Positions 39,116 to 42,391 of a stretch of 42,391 nt of DNA are shown here, piece by piece. How positions within the stretch are numbered: the stretch's first letter is position 1; the number at the start of each line of letters is the position of its first letter. The DNA is taken from the NCBI GenBank assembly GCA_017540225.1, contig JAFYBM010000089.1, positions 1-42,391 of the forward strand, read 5' to 3'. The translations under genes were made by a program, and so were the position numbers. The notes under the pieces are model-generated. The model did not search any database, was not told the origin of the DNA, and worked only from the letters and a program-made list of their open reading frames with translations. This DNA comes from Oscillospiraceae bacterium. Lineage in GTDB: Bacteria; Bacillota; Clostridia; Oscillospirales; Ruminococcaceae.

Positions 39116-41143
39116 ATGAAAAAAATGCGAAAAACAGGTGCGGCAGTGATCGTGCTCTCAGCAATGGCGGCTGCATTTGCCGTACAGGTCTCCGCGGCGT
39201 CTCTGGCGGATGTCAGCTCCCTTTGCAAATATCTGACAGAGGGTGCGGCACTGACGGAAGGACTTGCAGCGGATGAAAACGGCGACGGCATCCTCAATGC
39301 AGTGGATCTCACGCTGATGAAGCGCGCAGCGCTGGAAACCGCAGCACCCTCTGAACCTGCGACAGATGACAGCTATGTGACACAGATCACCTTCGCTTCC
39401 GGCGCCGTGACGCTGAAAAATGCGTCCGATCAGACTGTCGATGCTGCAAATGCCTCAAATGTCAAGGTCGAAAACGGTACCTATGTCACGATTACGCAGC
39501 AGACAACAGACGGCACAACGAATTTCGGTGACATCAACATCGACGGCGAATGCGAGAACGGTCAGATCAAGGTCGATGTCGATGAAAATGCGTATCCGAA
39601 AGCACAGGTCACGCTCAATCTCCGCGGCCTGACACTCTCCAACAGCAAGGATTCCCCGATCTATGTCAGTCAGATTGCCGATGAGTGCGTGATTGCCGTG
39701 AAGAAAGACACTGTCAATACAATCTCTGACGGCACCGAGTATACAAACGCTGACAACAGCGCTGCCGCGATCTATTCCCTCGATGACCTCAAATTCAAGG
39801 GCAAGGGCACGCTGATCGTCAACGGCAACTGCAAGGACGGCATCGTTTCTAAGGATGATATGAAGATCTGGAACGGCGATATTCAGGTCACGGCAGCCGA
39901 TGACGGCGTCCGCGGCAAGGATTCGATCCGGATCGGTGATCCGGATGCGGAGGATTACAGCTCGCTGAAGCTCACGGTTTACAGCAAGGGCGGCGACGGC
40001 ATCCGTTCAACGAATGATACCGCTGATTCCGGCAAGGGCTATATCAAGATCAACGGCGGCACGATTGACGTCAAGGCAGATTACGGTGACGGCATTCAGG
40101 CGGAGCAGGAGGTCATCATTGCCGGCGGCGACATCAATATCTATACCTATCAGGGTTCCGGCTATACCGGCAGCGGCACCGCGACCGGCGGACAGACCAA
40201 TCCGTGGCAGGGCGGCGGCTTCGGCTCCGGCGGAATGCAGGACGGTAATTCCAACAAAACTGATATTTCCGCAAAGGCGATTAAGACAGTCGGTATCTGG
40301 GACGAAGCAGGCACAACCTATCAGAGTGCTGGCAATATTACATTCACGGGCGGCAATATCACAATCGACTGCTCTGATGATGCAATCCACTGCGCAGGCG
40401 ATATGTTTGTGACAGGCGGCGTGTTTAACATCGCAACAGCAGACGATGCCTTCCACTCCGATCACAATCTCTCGATCGGCACCAAAGGCTCGGGCAGTTA
40501 TGACGATGTGCAGATCTATATTTCCAAGTGCTATGAGGGCATTGAGGCGGTCTATATCAACCAGAACAGCGGCACGGTCTATATTGTTTCCGGCGATGAC
40601 GGCTACAATGCAGCAGGCGGTGCTGATAATTCGGGCAACGGCAATACCGGTATGTTCGGACCCGGCCAGATGGGCGGTTCATTCGGTGAGCTGAATCTGA
40701 ACGGCGGATTTGTTGTTGTTAATTCCGCCAACGGCGACCATGATGCATTTGATTCCAACGGCAATATCAACATCACCGGCGGATACTATGTCTGCAACGG
40801 TCAGGAACCGCTCGACTGCGGCGACGGCGGATATACCATCAACCAGACCGGCGGTACATATATTAAAATGACCGCAGGCAATACGAATCTCACGCAGACC
40901 TATACATTTAAGGACGCTTCCGGCAATGCGGTTGTGACCTTTAAGAGCGCATCCGGCAGCCCCGGCATCTCCTCGAAGGATAATTCGACCTGCTATTCCG
41001 GCACAACGGTTTCCGGCGGTACAAAGCTGCTCGGTGAGTGCCCCTACGGTGTCACGCTCGGCGGTACTGTATCCGGCGGCACGCAGGTGACCGGTTCCGG
41101 TTCATCCAGCACACAGCCCGGTCAGCCCGGCCAGCGCAACTGA
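39116..41143 (+). CDS. Secreted beta-helix carbohydrate-binding protein (Cthe_2159 type) with N-terminal half dockerin
   Basis: 675 residues from ATG 39116 (AGGATAGGATTGGATT). MKKMRKTGAAVIVLSAMAAA then FAVQVSAAS is a signal peptide. Directly after it is a dockerin-like segment with one good calcium loop, DENGDGILNAVDLTLMKRAA, and a first half (LADVSSLCKYLTEG) that has lost its Asp ligands. From about residue 85 to 620 are repeated short strands with IYSLDDLKFKGKGTLIVNGN, DGIVSKDDMKIWNGDIQVTA, DGVRGKDSIRI, DDAIHCAGDMFVTGG, DDAFHSDHN and DAFDSNGNINITGG. The recurring D-(D/G)-x-x(H/G)-stretch is the hallmark of the Cthe_2159 beta-helix family, whose founder binds cellulose and polygalacturonate. 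A Gly-rich loop and a Ser/Gly/Pro/Gln tail are present. Confidence 0.82.
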   Translation: MKKMRKTGAAVIVLSAMAAAFAVQVSAASLADVSSLCKYLTEGAALTEGLAADENGDGILNAVDLTLMKRAALETAAPSEPATDDSYVTQITFASGAVTLKNASDQTVDAANASNVKVENGTYVTITQQTTDGTTNFGDINIDGECENGQIKVDVDENAYPKAQVTLNLRGLTLSNSKDSPIYVSQIADECVIAVKKDTVNTISDGTEYTNADNSAAAIYSLDDLKFKGKGTLIVNGNCKDGIVSKDDMKIWNGDIQVTAADDGVRGKDSIRIGDPDAEDYSSLKLTVYSKGGDGIRSTNDTADSGKGYIKINGGTIDVKADYGDGIQAEQEVIIAGGDINIYTYQGSGYTGSGTATGGQTNPWQGGGFGSGGMQDGNSNKTDISAKAIKTVGIWDEAGTTYQSAGNITFTGGNITIDCSDDAIHCAGDMFVTGGVFNIATADDAFHSDHNLSIGTKGSGSYDDVQIYISKCYEGIEAVYINQNSGTVYIVSGDDGYNAAGGADNSGNGNTGMFGPGQMGGSFGELNLNGGFVVVNSANGDHDAFDSNGNINITGGYYVCNGQEPLDCGDGGYTINQTGGTYIKMTAGNTNLTQTYTFKDASGNAVVTFKSASGSPGISSKDNSTCYSGTTVSGGTKLLGECPYGVTLGGTVSGGTQVTGSGSSSTQPGQPGQRN

Positions 41144-41184
41144 TTCTGTTGTATTCTGAAATCCTCTCAAAGATCGACAAGCGA

Positions 41185-41220
41185 AAGCACCTCCGTTTTT
41201 CGGAGGTGCTTCTGCTTGTT
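41185..41220 (+). terminator. Terminator between convergent genes
   Basis: AAGCACCTCCG-TTTTT-CGGAGGTGCTT followed by CTGCTTGTTT. It lies between the Cthe_2159-like gene and the GH9 gene that converge here; T-rich on the plus side, TCGC on the minus side. Confidence 0.82.
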
Positions 41221-41243
41221 TGAATGCTAAATTTCAGAATGCT

Positions 41244-42391
41244 TTATTTCAGCATTCCCCGTTTGAGCAGGGAAAGATCTGCCGCATTGATGATTCCGTC
41301 ACCGTTCAGATCGGCGGCAGCCGGCGCATTGAGCCTTTTGCCGGAGATCAGATATTGTATCAGTGCGGCGGCATCCGCAGCATCTACGCTGCCGTCTCTG
41401 TTGACGTCACCCGGCTGTGCCGCAGATTCTGCGTTCGGTGCCTCATCCTGTAAAAAGGAAACGACCCATGCAAGCGGCGCATTATAGCAGAGCGATGCTT
41501 CATTGGTTGCCCATGACTCCACGGAATCGACAAAGCATCTCTGCGAAGGCGTATCCGGTTCTCCGACCGCAAAGCCGAGTGCGCGCGCATACTGATCTCC
41601 CAGGATGCGGGGCGTCGGGCCGCTGCAAATGACGCCGTCCGGCGCCTCCGGCAGCGAGGCATCCAGTTCCTTTGCCCAGAATTTGTGGCTCGGATTCTGC
41701 TCGCGATATGTGCCGTATCCGGTAATAAAGGAGAATGCCAGCGGATTGCAGCCGAGCAGATAGTTCATGCCGGAGATCACGCCGTCCATGTATTTTTTCT
41801 CGCCGGTCAGGTCATAGGCATAGGCCATTGCGATCATATTGTTGAGCGTCATGCCGTTTGAGCCGTATTCATAACCGTATTCGATCAGCACCGGCGACAG
41901 TAAACTGCTCATATCATAATAGCCGGGGCCGTCATAGAGATACGGGTTGCCGTAGCCCTGCTTCTCCGTTGTCTCCGCATAAGAATCGGCTGCCGCAAGA
42001 ATCGAATCAGACAGCTCCCTGGACTGTTTGTCGTCCAGCAGCTCTGTATGCAGCGCCAGCGAAAGCGAACCGGCAGAAGCGGTTTCGTCCCAGTTCAGCA
42101 TGGTGTAGGGGCCGTACTGGGCACCGCCGTTGTGGATTCTGCTGCTGACCTTGAATGCGTTTTGATAGCGGGAAAGCTCTTTGAAGTAGGTGTCCGCATC
42201 GGCATCCTGCATTTCCTTTGCGGAAATGAAGATCTCGCAGGCTGCCCAGTAATCATCGTCCCGCACCTCGAAATCACCGTAGGCTTCGCCGGAAGTTGCC
42301 TGAAGCAGCGGCGCATACAGGGATTTCTCGTTCAGCTCCTCCTTTACGCAGGAGGTATGATAATACGGATGTGTGACCGTTGTCAGATCCG
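41244..42391 (-). CDS. Dockerin-bearing GH9 cellulase, C-terminal part
   Basis: The frame is open to the right edge of the window (about 381 codons seen); the true start lies outside. Upstream of the GTG at 42266 the frame continues (AYGDFEVRDDDYWAACEIFI), so no start is assigned. GH9 features: LDASLPEAPDGVICSGPTPR, the conserved His in NPSHKFW, and the proton donor Glu in SWATNEASLCYNAPLAWVVS. This C-terminal form with NEASLCYNAPLAW is typical of GH9 enzymes with an N-terminal Ig-like domain (theme D, CbhA/CelK-like). The dockerin has two complete loops, GDVNRDGSVDAADAAALIQY and DLNGDGIINAADLSLLKRGM. No CBM3 lies between catalytic domain and dockerin. Confidence 0.9.
   Translation of the reverse strand, partial: DLTTVTHPYYHTSCVKEELNEKSLYAPLLQATSGEAYGDFEVRDDDYWAACEIFISAKEMQDADADTYFKELSRYQNAFKVSSRIHNGGAQYGPYTMLNWDETASAGSLSLALHTELLDDKQSRELSDSILAAADSYAETTEKQGYGNPYLYDGPGYYDMSSLLSPVLIEYGYEYGSNGMTLNNMIAMAYAYDLTGEKKYMDGVISGMNYLLGCNPLAFSFITGYGTYREQNPSHKFWAKELDASLPEAPDGVICSGPTPRILGDQYARALGFAVGEPDTPSQRCFVDSVESWATNEASLCYNAPLAWVVSFLQDEAPNAESAAQPGDVNRDGSVDAADAAALIQYLISGKRLNAPAAADLNGDGIINAADLSLLKRGMLK

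Noticed and set aside
1..42391. tRNA or rRNA genes
   Set aside because: I looked in all intergenic gaps for cloverleaf patterns with GTTCRA and a CCA-type acceptor and for rRNA motifs and found none.

Overview
The window looks like chromosomal DNA of a cellulolytic Ruminococcus-like member of the Oscillospiraceae (Firmicutes/Bacillota). The reasons are: two glycoside hydrolase family 9 enzymes and a Cthe_2159-type beta-helix protein that carry dockerin sequences (cellulosome parts), moderately high G+C, strong GGAGG ribosome binding sites, and TTGACA-17-TATAAT promoters almost everywhere. I place it near Ruminococcus by inference only.

Layout. 1-890 (minus): start of rplL, rplJ and a textbook L10 leader with attenuator and promoter. 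919-7957 (minus): a compact, intact, nine-gene phage-derived cassette (small and large terminase, portal, major capsid, prohead protease, three small connector/tail-like proteins, a hub-like tail protein). I see no integrase, repressor, replication, tape-measure, sheath, lysis or receptor gene; it sits between two housekeeping loci (rplJL and secA). 8196-11057 (plus): secA. 11259-15391 (plus): a dockerin-bearing GH9/CBM3 cellulase and rarA. 15429-17969 (minus): an MIF-like tautomerase and the KtrAB potassium system with a structured leader. 18031-22076 (minus): an operon of GH31 alpha-xylosidase-like enzyme, bacterial PH-domain protein and FkbM methyltransferase. 22121-23107 (minus): secreted SleB-type wall hydrolase. 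23258-24330 (plus): serine O-acetyltransferase. 24347-25197: flavodoxin, then a cluster of repeats. 25255-31512 (minus): one long operon sufCBDSU-rrf2-mnmA for iron-sulfur cluster and thio-tRNA synthesis. 31547-37280 (plus): glycosyltransferase, polytopic membrane protein, EAL phosphodiesterase and lipoprotein, driven by a promoter inside a repeat copy. 37320-38713 (plus): a class I aminotransferase. 38738-42391: a probable gene remnant, the Cthe_2159-like protein, and the C-terminal part of a second dockerin-bearing GH9.

How the genes work together. EpsC makes the precursor of cysteine, SufS/SufU mobilise its sulfur, SufBCD assembles clusters, and MnmA uses persulfide sulfur for tRNA; the Rrf2 gene inside the operon and an inverted repeat at the sufC promoter suggest feedback control. 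The GH9, CBM3, Cthe_2159 and GH31 genes form a plant cell wall degradation theme. SecA would export the cellulosomal proteins.

The strongest candidates for something new are (a) the minimal head-plus-hub phage cassette that appears maintained without the genes needed for an independent phage, with stable hairpins on both sides of its capsid gene, and (b) a dispersed repeat family whose copies place the same TTGC(G/T)T-17-TATAAT promoter upstream of unrelated genes.
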